Assembly: GCA_020634115.1 (NCBI GenBank)
Contig: JACKCH010000010.1
Location: forward strand, 124,001-188,000
Direction of reading: 5' to 3'
DNA length: 64,000 bases
From: Anaerolineaceae bacterium
GTDB lineage: Bacteria > Chloroflexota > Anaerolineae > Aggregatilineales > Phototrophicaceae
Positions 35,078 through 42,675 of this stretch are shown here, piece after piece (position 1 is the stretch's first letter; the number at the start of each line of letters is the position of its first letter). The position numbers and the translations under genes were made by a program. The notes beneath the pieces are model-generated. The model did not search any database and was not told where the DNA came from. It saw only the letters and a list, made by a program, of their open reading frames with translations.

Positions 35078-36025
35078 TTACCTCGCGTCTTGAACCGCTT
35101 CTGCAACGGTGATTGTGGCGCTGAACTCATTTTCTGATGTTGGACTGGCCGTAATCGTCAGCGTCCCACCCCAGATAACCCCGGATTCATCCGTAATCGT
35201 CCAACTGCTCCACGCAAACCCGGTGCCGGATTCCGCCATGACGTTATGCCATCCCGCCCCTTCAAGCTGGACGTTGTAGTCCGTCAGCACGTCCGCGAGG
35301 GGGCGTTCCGTTCCTAATACAACGCCCATACTGGCGTATCGCTGTCCGAAGCCGCCGCCGCCACCCCCGCCGGACGACACCTGCGGCAGAATCTCCACCC
35401 CTTCAGGCGTGCGTAGTTCCGGCAGCATCGTAAAGGCATCCGTCGCCATATTGATCTCATTCCCGCCACATGTAGAGGGATCACCCGGGGCGGAGATATA
35501 GATATGCGCGTCGGTTAGTTCGCCATCCATAGCAGTACTGTTGATGGTCATCCAGAATTCGCCAGTGGTAGAGCAGAAATTCCCGATGCTCGTTTCCTGT
35601 TGAACAAACCCGCCTTGAGGGACGGGCAGATTGGTGTTGGCTCGCCACGCATCCCCAGGCAGATTCTCAGTGTAAAAAGCGACGAGGTCTTTGGGCGAAA
35701 CGGCTGTATCAAAGATGATTTCTGTACTCGTATAGACCGAGTGGGTGATACTGCCGATGAGCCGTGCATCTTCCGGCAGCGGCAGATCGAACGGCAGGTC
35801 ATCCGGCAAGCTGCCTACATAGACGATGATCGTATCCCCCGCCGGGCCGTATGAGCGTAATGTTCGGGCGAAAAACTCACGGATGCTTTCTGCATTCCCG
35901 CCCCTAATCTCAACAGTGGATACCCCGCCGCTGCCCCGACCCCCGCCGGCCTGTAAAATCGCGGTCAGTCCGGCCAGTGCCAGCCCTATGATGACGATAA
36001 CCAGTAAACGCCGCTTGTGAGACAT
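35078..36025 (-). CDS. Signal-anchored secreted protein with Gly-rich linker, unknown function
   Basis: 315 residues. One N-terminal anchor (RRLLVIVIIGLALAGLTAILQ), then an external region of two similar alpha-beta halves: TEIIFDTAVSPKDLVAFYTENL and GTERPLADVLTDYNVQLEGAGW share the pattern of a small domain with a helix before the last strand. They are separated by SSGGGGGGGFG. Two Cys residues (NFC and STCGG) could form an external disulphide. I do not recognise the family. Monocistronic on the minus strand. Confidence 0.65.
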   Translation of the reverse strand: MSHKRRLLVIVIIGLALAGLTAILQAGGGRGSGGVSTVEIRGGNAESIREFFARTLRSYGPAGDTIIVYVGSLPDDLPFDLPLPEDARLIGSITHSVYTSTEIIFDTAVSPKDLVAFYTENLPGDAWRANTNLPVPQGGFVQQETSIGNFCSTTGEFWMTINSTAMDGELTDAHIYISAPGDPSTCGGNEINMATDAFTMLPELRTPEGVEILPQVSSGGGGGGGFGQRYASMGVVLGTERPLADVLTDYNVQLEGAGWHNVMAESGTGFAWSSWTITDESGVIWGGTLTITASPTSENEFSATITVAEAVQDAR

Positions 36026-36175
36026 TCCATCCTCCTTTGCCTAACAATTGGCAATGCCATTTTTCATGAACAGCAACGTCCATTATATGAGATTGTGTCC
36101 GCAGGAATCAGTCGTCTGGCCTACGGATTGCCCACGCCAGGCGATGGTGAGCGTGGTTCAATACGCGAATCAATC

Positions 36176-36249
36176 AGGCGACCACGCCGGGTCGCCTGTA
36201 TGAAATGGAAAATCTCTAGGAACGCAATAATGCGTCGTTGCGTGTTCCT
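36176..36249. repeat. Two tandem hairpins between ABC and secreted-protein genes
   Basis: AGGCGACC-N6-GGTCGCCT (36176-36197) is a perfect 8-bp stem of the GTAGGG-family sequence type. AGGAACGCAA/TTGCGTGTTCCT (36218-36249) is a second stem with a two-base bulge. The rest of the 288-base gap between 36025 and 36313 holds nothing else recognisable. Confidence 0.45.
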
Positions 36250-36312
36250 ACAATATGATCTGGAGGGATGCCATTCTTGGCGTCCGCCAGACTTTAAGTG
36301 GCTTTACTGTTT

Positions 36313-37053
36313 TTAGTCCTCTACCTGGAAGAATTCGCCGGTTTTCTTTTTGCGGATTTCCTCAGGATCGCCGTTGACGACCATACCATCTACTAAGGTC
36401 ATGGTGCGGTCAGCAATCGCGGCCAGATCGGGGTCATGGGTCACGATCACCACCGTCGTACCTGACTCCCACTGAATCTCCCGTAGCGTTTCCAATACCA
36501 CTTGGCCGGACTCGGTGTCCAGATTGCCGGTAGGCTCGTCCGCCAGCAGCAGGGGCGGGTTATTCGCCAGGGCGCGAGCGATAGCAACACGCTGCTGCTG
36601 CCCACCGGAAAGCTCCGAGGGGCGATGGCGCATCCGATCGGCCAGACCTAACTGGTCAAGCAATTCTTTCGCCCGTTTGTCTGGGTTAAAGTTACGCTTG
36701 CGGGCGAACTGGATCGGCAGGGCGACATTCTCCAGGGCGGTGAGGGTGGGGATCAGGTTGAAGAATTGGAAAATGAACCCGATTTTCTCATTCCGAATCT
36801 CGGTAAGCTGGTCTTCGTTCATGCGGGTGATGTCCACACCGTCAATTTCAATCATGCCAGAGGTCGGGGTATCCAGCCCGCCGATCAGCCCCAGGAGCGT
36901 ACTTTTGCCACTCCCGGACGGCCCGACGATGCTTACCATCTCCCCAGCCTGAATATCCATATCCACTCCGCGCAGCGCGTGAACGACATATTTACCCAGC
37001 GGCAGGTCTTTCGTGATTCCGCGTGTGCGGATAACGACGTTTGAATTCATCAT
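36313..37053 (-). CDS. ABC transporter ATP-binding protein (MacB/LolD type)
   Basis: 246 residues. Walker [13 protein letters not shown]-loop [18 protein letters not shown], signature [19 protein letters not shown], Walker [19 protein letters not shown]-loop [11 protein letters not shown]. The [16 protein letters not shown] spacing and PTGNLD are those of the MacB/LolD/FtsE group, which power extrusion of lipoproteins, peptides or export across the envelope. No permease gene is beside it on this strand; the 116 bases upstream lead to a CBS-domain gene. The partner may lie elsewhere. Confidence 0.92.
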   Translation of the reverse strand: MMNSNVVIRTRGITKDLPLGKYVVHALRGVDMDIQAGEMVSIVGPSGSGKSTLLGLIGGLDTPTSGMIEIDGVDITRMNEDQLTEIRNEKIGFIFQFFNLIPTLTALENVALPIQFARKRNFNPDKRAKELLDQLGLADRMRHRPSELSGGQQQRVAIARALANNPPLLLADEPTGNLDTESGQVVLETLREIQWESGTTVVIVTHDPDLAAIADRTMTLVDGMVVNGDPEEIRKKKTGEFFQVED

Positions 37054-37169
37054 GAATCAACATGCTCCTCAACAGTGCTTTACATCACACATACGCATTA
37101 TAGCCGCTTTCGTTGCGGATTTGGCTAACAGTTGTGTGAAAATAGCGCGGATAGGAGCGTTTAGGGTGG

Positions 37170-37613
37170 TCAGTGATTGTTGTCTGGGGGAATGCTGCGC
37201 CGCCGTTGGTGGAGTGCGATAAAGGCGGCGAGAATATCGCTGCGGGTAATAATACCCACCAGGGTTTCGTCACGCATCACCGGCAGGCAACTGATGTTAT
37301 TGTTGAGCATCATTCGGGCGGCTTCATCTGCCGTCGAGTCAGGTGGGATTACAATCGGCGCGGGGGTCATCAGTGTACGCACCCGCATTTGGTTCACCAG
37401 TTCTGTATCCTGCCACTGTTCCCGCAGGATATACGGTGAATTAATGGCCGTCCGGCAATCACGGTCACTGATGATCCCGATCAAGTGTCCGTCTGTTCCG
37501 ATGACCGGCAAGTGGTGACAACCCGTTTTTTCCATCAGTTCCAGGGCATCGCGCAAGCTGCTATCCCGGTGAATGGTGGTTGGCCTGGCTGTCATAATGT
37601 CGGCTACATTCAT
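37170..37613 (-). CDS. Two-CBS-domain protein
   Basis: 147 residues with a tandem CBS pair (Bateman module): VADIMTARPTTIHRDSSLRDAL with LPVIGTDGHLIGIISDRD, and TLMTPAPIVIPPDSTADEAARMM with CLPVMRDETLVGIITRSDIL. Binds adenine nucleotides or similar ligands to sense energy state. Start ATG with GGGAGA 7 bases upstream. It is 63 bases downstream of a second CBS gene, with an 11-bp hairpin between. Confidence 0.9.
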   Translation of the reverse strand: MNVADIMTARPTTIHRDSSLRDALELMEKTGCHHLPVIGTDGHLIGIISDRDCRTAINSPYILREQWQDTELVNQMRVRTLMTPAPIVIPPDSTADEAARMMLNNNISCLPVMRDETLVGIITRSDILAAFIALHQRRRSIPPDNNH

Positions 37614-37626
37614 AGCATATCTCCCA

Positions 37627-37652
37627 CCAGGTCCCGCCGCAGCGGGACCTGG
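37627..37652. terminator. Hairpin between the two CBS genes
   Basis: CCAGGTCCCGC-N4-GCGGGACCTGG is a perfect 11-bp stem with a 4-base loop. No T run follows on either strand, so it may be a processing or attenuation structure and not a full terminator. Confidence 0.5.
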
Positions 37653-37676
37653 CGTACAACGATGAGAGTGATAATG

Positions 37677-38108
37677 TTAAGGAGTGGCGGTCCGCATCTT
37701 GATGAGCATACGGAAAATGTCCGATTCGGTAATCATCCCGATCAGTTTGCCCGCTTCATCCACGACTGGCAGGCCGCTGACCTTGTTGTTCAGCATGAAT
37801 TCAGCCGCGTCCAGAATAGGCTTGCTGGCGCTAATCGTAATGACCTTATGGGTCATCACCTTCTCAGCCGTGAGCTGCGCCCACAGGTAATTCAGTTCCC
37901 AGATACTCAGCGTGGTTGCGTCCGAAGGGCTGGCCTCACGCACATCCCCAATGGTGATAATTCCCACGACACGATTTCCTTCCACAACGGGCAGCCGCCG
38001 GATGCCATTTTCCTTCATAATCTGGTGGGCGCTGCTGATGGGGGTCGTTGGGGAGATGCTCACGACTGGGCTGGTCATCCATTCACGAACCGTTACGTTT
38101 TCAAGCAT
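37677..38108 (-). CDS. Two-CBS-domain protein
   Basis: 143 residues, a tandem CBS pair: VREWMTSPVVSISPTTPISSAH with RRLPVVEGNRVVGIITIGDV, and KVMTHKVITISASKPILDAA with SGLPVVDEAGKLIGMITESDIF. Paralogue of the downstream gene at 37170. Stand-alone CBS pairs such as mycobacterial Hrp1 belong to the DosR dormancy regulon, and here the pair faces a DosR-class regulator across a 519-base divergent region. The link is suggestive only. Confidence 0.9.
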   Translation of the reverse strand: MLENVTVREWMTSPVVSISPTTPISSAHQIMKENGIRRLPVVEGNRVVGIITIGDVREASPSDATTLSIWELNYLWAQLTAEKVMTHKVITISASKPILDAAEFMLNNKVSGLPVVDEAGKLIGMITESDIFRMLIKMRTATP

Positions 38109-38627
38109 GATAACTTGCTACCTTTCTTTACTCCTCAGGGGATCACCTGAGTTGCTCTCTGTTTCCGGCGGGCTGTCTGACCTGGATGGCCTTTTTTAGT
38201 CTCCCGCCCACAGACGAATTCGATTGGCGTCCTGTCACCACTGGATTGTCAATCCGTTTACAACACCAGGATGACCTGAAATTAGCGAAACCAGAACCAT
38301 CACAGGCGGCTTTCACTTTGCTAAACCGGGTATGGGAATCCTGATTGCCGCAAAGCGCCGCCCGCTTGCTGTTGCGAAATGGCATATTGTTGGATGGTAT
38401 TGATCTGTATTTTCTTTCACTATAGCGGCAGATGCAAAAACGATGGTACTGTAAAATGGGTGATAAATATCACGGGGAAACCTTGCTGGTAAGAGCCGGA
38501 TTTTCGCCTGCAAATCGAGTGAATCTTGGTGATTAGACCTTTTTTAGATAAGATACACCGTATATAGAATAGAGATCAGTCAGCAGTCCGGGAACCATCC
38601 ATCCAACAGACGAATGGGGAAACAATT
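38109..38627. promoter_or_regulatory. Divergent control region with an FNR/CRP-like palindrome
   Basis: 519 bases between the CBS genes and the NarL-type regulator. A palindrome GTGATAAATATCAC (38460-38473) has the 5-N4-5 architecture of FNR-family sites (TTGAT-N4-ATCAA). A weak hairpin, CTCAGG/CCTGAG, lies at 38134-38151. No gene is supported here. Confidence 0.4.
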
Positions 38628-39317
38628 ATGTCAAACACAGTACGAATTCTGATCGCGGACGACCATTCGGTGGTACGGGCCGGGCTGCGGGCGCTGTTGG
38701 AACGGCAAAGCCGTTTCCGCGTGGTCGCGGAAGCCAGCACCGGAGAAGAGGCCATCGCCAAAGCGGAAGAACTCCTGCCGGATGTCGCCGTGCTGGATAT
38801 TCGGATGCCGGGGATGTCCGGGATTGAGGCCTGCCGCCAGATTGTCGAGCGGGTGGAAGGCTGCCGGGTGATTATGCTCACATCCTACGCCGAAGATGAA
38901 CTGCTTTTCGCCGCGATTCAAGCCGGCGCATCCGGCTATGTCCTCAAACGGATTGGCGATAACGAACTCATCCTGGCGGTAGATCGGGTGAGCCGGGGCG
39001 AAGGAATGCTCGATTCAGCCATGACAGCGACGGTCTTTTCCGAGATGCGGAAGGCCAATGAAGCCCAGCACGCCGCCGCTTTCGCCCAACTCACGGCGCA
39101 GGAACTGGCGGTGCTAGCGCTGGTGGCCGAAGGACTGACGAACCGCCAGATCGCCATCAAGCTCTACCTGGGCGAAGGCACTGTCCGCAATTACGTCAGC
39201 AGTGTGCTGCAAAAGATTGGCGCATCCAACCGGGCTGAAGCTGCCGCCTATGCCGTCAAGCACAATATTCATGAACTGGTACCACCGGCTGAGGACGATG
39301 AGCCGGGAGAATCGTAA
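38628..39317 (+). CDS. NarL/DevR-family response regulator (receiver + LuxR HTH)
   Basis: 229 residues. Receiver: ILIADDHSVVRAGLRALLE with Asp57 in VAVLDIRMPGMSG, Thr in VIMLTSYAED, and Lys in GYVLKRIG. LuxR-type HTH (about 150-210): LTAQELAVLALVAEGLTNRQ, then IAIKLYLGEGTVRNYVSSVL and QKIGASNRAEAAAYA. GYVLKR and the LTxQE-LxxVAEGLTNRQIA pattern resemble DevR/DosR. ATG with GGGGA about 8 bases upstream. No cognate kinase adjacent; a candidate FNR-like palindrome lies about 155 bases upstream. Confidence 0.92.
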   Translation: MSNTVRILIADDHSVVRAGLRALLERQSRFRVVAEASTGEEAIAKAEELLPDVAVLDIRMPGMSGIEACRQIVERVEGCRVIMLTSYAEDELLFAAIQAGASGYVLKRIGDNELILAVDRVSRGEGMLDSAMTATVFSEMRKANEAQHAAAFAQLTAQELAVLALVAEGLTNRQIAIKLYLGEGTVRNYVSSVLQKIGASNRAEAAAYAVKHNIHELVPPAEDDEPGES

Positions 39318-39334
39318 GCGTTAAGGCCTTGAAC

Positions 39335-39361
39335 GTAGGGGCGACCCGGCGTGGTCGCCCA
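39335..39361. repeat. GTAGGG palindromic repeat copy
   Basis: GTAGGGGCGACC with GGTCGCCC forms an 8-bp stem around a 6-base loop (39339-39360). It separates the regulator gene from the convergent dehydrogenase gene and could serve as a terminator in either direction. Confidence 0.55.
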
Positions 39362-39377
39362 AGGCGCTGTTGGCTGT

Positions 39378-40535
39378 CTAACCTGTTGTGGTCGCCTGAT
39401 TCAGAATATTCTCCAGTTCCCCCGGAGTCAGGACGATGGGATTCCCCTTCATACTGCTGGATTGCTGCGACTTTTCAATGATCGTTTCAAAATCTTCCGG
39501 CACAACGCCATAATCTGCTAGTGAGGGAATATGCAGCGCCACGCTGAGTTCGATCACCCAGGCGATACCTTCCTCGGCGGTGACGTTCTCCTGTCCCGTC
39601 AGAATCCGAGCAACCTCGGTAAACCGTCCCAGCGCCGGACTCTCCGGCTGGCGTTGGCGCAGCGCGGTGAGATTTGCGGCCATCACATGCGGCAGCAGTG
39701 CCGCACAGATGATTCCGTGTGGTGCGGGGTACATCCCGCCCAATGTCCCGGCGAAACCATGCACCGCGCCGAGTTTCGCGTTGGCGAGTGCCATGCCACC
39801 CATCAGACTCGCCAGCGCCATGTCTTCCCGCGCTGCCGTATCGTTTCCTTTTTCATAAGCCTGTCGGAGCGAACGCGCCGCCCGCCACAGCCCTTCTCGG
39901 CATACCGCGTCGGTCAGTGGGATCGCTGTCCATGAAAGCAGTGGCTCAATCAACTGCGTCAGGGCGTCCATGCCCGTGCTGGCAGTAAGTTTCGGCGGCA
40001 GGTTATAGGTCAATTCGGGATCAACCAGTGCCAGGGTTGGCAGCATCAACGGACTCCGCAGGCTCACCTTGACCCGGTGTTCGGGCGAACCCAGTACCGC
40101 GTTTCGTGTAACTTCCGAACCCGTCCCGGCGGTGGTGGGGACGGCGATAAAAGGTAGTGGCGGGTTCTCTAAACGCTGCCCTTTGCCGATGACCTCCAGG
40201 TAATCCAGCGGTTCGCCGGGGTTGGTCGCCAGCGCCGCAATTGCTTTCCCGGCGTCAATCACGCTGCCACCGCCGATGCTGATGACCAGTTCGGTAGAGC
40301 GCGCTTGCTCAACCCCCGCTTGCACGAGGTCAGTCGTCGGTTCGCCGCTGACAGGAAAGATCATCACATCCAGTCCCGCCCCTGTCAGCCGGTCTATCAA
40401 CGGCGTTATGCGGCTCGGATTCGCACCTGTCACCACCATTGCTCGCTTCCCGAAGGCCGCGCTCAAGGTTCCGATCTCACGCGCAGCGCCCGCGCCAAAA
40501 ACAATGCGTGTCGCTGTCGCAAACTCAAATTTCAT
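39378..40535 (-). CDS. Iron-containing alcohol dehydrogenase (group III)
   Basis: 385 residues; ATG at 40535 with AGGAG 7 bases upstream. N-terminal NAD(P)-binding half: VVTGANPSRITPLID, ISIGGGSVIDAGKAIAA, PTTAGTGSEVTRNAVL. In the metal-binding half, GMDALTQLIEPLLS carries the Asp ligand, but the usual His four residues on is Gln; the other two His ligands are in VHGFAGTLGGMYPAPHG. Oxidises or reduces alcohols and aldehydes in the cytoplasm; substrate unknown. The Gln change may alter metal binding or preference. Monocistronic. Confidence 0.9.
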   Translation of the reverse strand: MKFEFATATRIVFGAGAAREIGTLSAAFGKRAMVVTGANPSRITPLIDRLTGAGLDVMIFPVSGEPTTDLVQAGVEQARSTELVISIGGGSVIDAGKAIAALATNPGEPLDYLEVIGKGQRLENPPLPFIAVPTTAGTGSEVTRNAVLGSPEHRVKVSLRSPLMLPTLALVDPELTYNLPPKLTASTGMDALTQLIEPLLSWTAIPLTDAVCREGLWRAARSLRQAYEKGNDTAAREDMALASLMGGMALANAKLGAVHGFAGTLGGMYPAPHGIICAALLPHVMAANLTALRQRQPESPALGRFTEVARILTGQENVTAEEGIAWVIELSVALHIPSLADYGVVPEDFETIIEKSQQSSSMKGNPIVLTPGELENILNQATTTG

Positions 40536-40570
40536 TTGTTTCTCCTGAATGTAGTATTTTTTGAGAATCA

Positions 40571-40636
40571 CCGGACACGCCGTTGTGTGTCCCTACAAGA
40601 TAATCCAATGTAGGGACGCCCAACGGGGCGTCCGCC
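40571..40636. repeat. Head-to-head pair of GTAGGG palindromes
   Basis: Two copies in inverted orientation. GGACAC-N8-GTGTCC at 40573-40592 reads as GTAGGGACAC on the minus strand. GGACGCCC-N4-GGGCGTCC at 40614-40633 reads GTAGGGACGCCC on the plus strand. They lie between the dehydrogenase and TIR genes, both on the minus strand. Confidence 0.55.
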
Positions 40637-40667
40637 GCATGATGGGTTGTGCCTCGCTGCCCCTCGT

Positions 40668-42149
40668 CTATTTCCCTAAATCGGGCTGGTACGTAAAATG
40701 GATGTGACCGAGTTCCGGTGGCGTGGGCGGCATCGGCTGTTCCCAGTACACCGGGCGGATGAATTTTTCGCGGCCAGGCGCAATTTTGAGAGCATGTTCC
40801 CACTCGTAACGCACATGTTGTGACGCGGCGGCGGTGTGTGACCAGAACAACTGGAAAATATCAGCCTGGTCAATCAGGTTTAGCAGTTCGTCGCTCCAAT
40901 CCTGTCCCGCTTTGAGGGTCATCACGTCGCGCAGGTAGTCCAGCCCAAGCGCCTTGTATGCCCGTTCCACCCGTTCCACAATCGTCGTGTCGTCATGGCT
41001 GTAACTGCAAAAAACAGCCTCGTAAATCTTGGTTTCGGCGCTGGTCATAGCCGGACTGTCCGCCGTTTCCCCCACGAAAATCGAAATTGGCACATCCCCC
41101 ACCACAATGCCTTCTACCGTGAAGGTGATTGTGCCGTTGGTCGCCTGGTCGAGTGGCGCGTCGTCCGTCGCCCGCAGTTCAAAGTCGAAGCGATGCATGT
41201 CCTTGTAGAACCCCACCGTCATACTGGGCGGGTTGAACTGGAAGCCCGGTATCTGTGGCGTCGCTGTCACCATCGCGCCTTCGGCCATCTGTGTTGTGGC
41301 GGCGGCCTGCACCTTGCGGAAGCCCACCAGCCGTTCGCCAAGCTGCGCCTGGGCATCCTCAGCGACCTTGGCCGCCATGAACTGCCGGAACAGATAGGCT
41401 TTCAATGGTTGCCAGTCTTTCGGCTTCACCTCACGGGGATAGTACGCCGAAAAATGTACAGCGTTCAGGTTCTGCATGGCCGATTCATCCCGCCGGGACA
41501 CGCCCGGCGTGGGCATTTCGGTGGCCGGTAACGGCGGTTTCTGCGGTTTGGGTTCGGGGACGGGCGATTGGTAACGAATCACGTCGTCCAACAGGTCAGA
41601 TTCGTCCGCAGAATCATCGTCCAGCGCTGCTGTATTACTGCGAGTAGCTGGAACCGAGGTTTCCACTGGTTTGGCTTCCGGCGTTCGTGGTGGGTAACTT
41701 AGATCGAAATCCTTCAGAAGATCATCCCGCGACGGTACGGGAGCTTCTTCCACTTCGGGCGCGTCAGCATCCGGCTGGTCTGCTGCCTCGTTGGCGGCGG
41801 GCGCTGCCCCGGATTCCTCAGGTTCTTCTGGGAGAATACTTCCGAACGTGTCCACAGGCTGCGGTTCAGGGGTGGGTGACTCTTCTTTTTCCCCTTTTCT
41901 CGCCTGCTCTACCTCGCGTGATGGCGCTGGCTGTGGTGGCGCGGCAGGCATCGCCGCCCGGGGGGGCGGGGGGGCAGCCTTCTTTTCTGGCTTGCCGCCC
42001 TGCTGGAGCGGTGGCTGGAACGTTGCTGGCCGAGATGTAACTTGTCTGCTTGGGGAAGTCGTCTCATTCCGCCGCCGCAGAAACGCCCATGCCAGAACCA
42101 CCATGATCGCCGCCAGGATAATCACAATGAGAATCTTGGTCCCATCCAT
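40668..42149 (-). CDS. Membrane-anchored protein with C-terminal TIR domain
   Basis: 493 residues; ATG at 42149 with GGAGG 8 bases upstream (an ATG at 42164 is possible). One N-terminal TM (ILIVIILAAIMVVLAWAFL) leaves the rest in the cytoplasm, given the RRR right after it. A long Pro/Glu-rich linker (about 30-215) precedes a middle domain of unknown type (about 225-365: VHFSAYYPREVKPKDWQPLK). The last 110 residues form a TIR domain: EAVFCSYSHDD, DWSDELLNLIDQADIFQLFW, and the Glu-bearing RYEWEHALK that corresponds to the catalytic Glu of NAD-cleaving TIRs. It could be a NADase or a signalling adaptor. Confidence 0.82.
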   Translation of the reverse strand: MDGTKILIVIILAAIMVVLAWAFLRRRNETTSPSRQVTSRPATFQPPLQQGGKPEKKAAPPPPRAAMPAAPPQPAPSREVEQARKGEKEESPTPEPQPVDTFGSILPEEPEESGAAPAANEAADQPDADAPEVEEAPVPSRDDLLKDFDLSYPPRTPEAKPVETSVPATRSNTAALDDDSADESDLLDDVIRYQSPVPEPKPQKPPLPATEMPTPGVSRRDESAMQNLNAVHFSAYYPREVKPKDWQPLKAYLFRQFMAAKVAEDAQAQLGERLVGFRKVQAAATTQMAEGAMVTATPQIPGFQFNPPSMTVGFYKDMHRFDFELRATDDAPLDQATNGTITFTVEGIVVGDVPISIFVGETADSPAMTSAETKIYEAVFCSYSHDDTTIVERVERAYKALGLDYLRDVMTLKAGQDWSDELLNLIDQADIFQLFWSHTAAASQHVRYEWEHALKIAPGREKFIRPVYWEQPMPPTPPELGHIHFTYQPDLGK

Positions 42150-42383
42150 TGGTTTCCCCTCCATGTGCCCGCGAAGTTTATGTTTAAGCTATTATACGAG
42201 GCATCACCGGATAGAGCTATTATGCGATCCTGGCCTGTCTTTCAAATGATAGGAAACAACATTTTCTCCCGGATTTTTATTGAACGGGCGGCAGTCCATC
42301 CTTCAAATATGATCTTTATGACATTCATCAGCGCGTGCATGTGACATTCCTCACTATCTGCTCTACGCCTCCTGTGAAATACT

Positions 42384-42675
42384 AGGGTCAGGTTAGGTAA
42401 GGGATAGCAGGGAACTCCCAGCGAAAGCAGGGGGGATGGATGCTAGAAGGTACGGCGAGGGGCCGTCGAAACCTAACGCCAGTGGAGAGAATTATTATTA
42501 TTGTTCTCGAGGAAACTGGAAGTTCCCTTAAAAAAGGAACAGCCCCAAAGGTCTTATTCAGCAGCCAAGGCGAAGACCGCACATGGTCGTGTAAGAACAA
42601 AATGGACTGCTGAGACATCAAATTATTACCGTGTAGACTCCACCCGACTCCCTCACAGGTGGAGTTTACGTTTTA
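42384..42675 (+). ncRNA. Candidate structured non-coding RNA with pseudoknot and own terminator
   Basis: A 516-base gap between two minus-strand genes contains a plus-strand series of compensating stems. GTTAGGT/ACCTAAC (42392-42398 with 42471-42477) closes a three-way junction. It encloses TAGCA/TGCTA (42405/42441) with a GAAA-capped hairpin (42415-42434), and ACGGC/GCCGT (42452/42462). Next come CCAGT/ACTGG (42479/42515) with inner GAGAA/TTCTC, GTTCCCTT/AAGGAAC (42522/42534) and GGTCTT/AAGACC (42550/42573). TCAGCAG in that last loop pairs with CTGCTGA (42607), forming a pseudoknot. An 8-bp hairpin with a T-rich tail ends it. It does not fit tmRNA, RNase P, SRP or 6S RNA. No SD-preceded frame is present. 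Confidence 0.55.
42637..42674 (+). terminator. Rho-independent terminator of the candidate RNA
   Basis: ACTCCACC (42637-42644) and GGTGGAGT (42658-42665) form a perfect 8-bp stem, followed on the plus strand by TTACGTTTT. On the minus strand no T tract follows, so it does not terminate the convergent kinase gene; it overlaps the last bases of that gene. Confidence 0.7.

Noticed and set aside
42463..42473. Minus-strand GGTTTCGACGG, like the 5' part of tmRNA
   Set aside because: No matching 3' acceptor end, T-arm or tag reading frame at a suitable distance; the match is only 11 bases and lies inside the plus-strand RNA fold.
42508..42522. GAGGAAAC, similar to the RNase P conserved 5' block
   Set aside because: The rest of the RNase P core (ACAGAR, P4 partner) is not found.
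42560..42575. GCAGCCAAGGC, similar to the 4.5S SRP RNA of E. coli
   Set aside because: The GGAA tetraloop and symmetrical bulge that define SRP domain IV are absent.
42388..42621. 77-codon minus-strand frame across the structured-RNA region
   Set aside because: No ribosome site and no protein-like composition; it runs through self-complementary stems.
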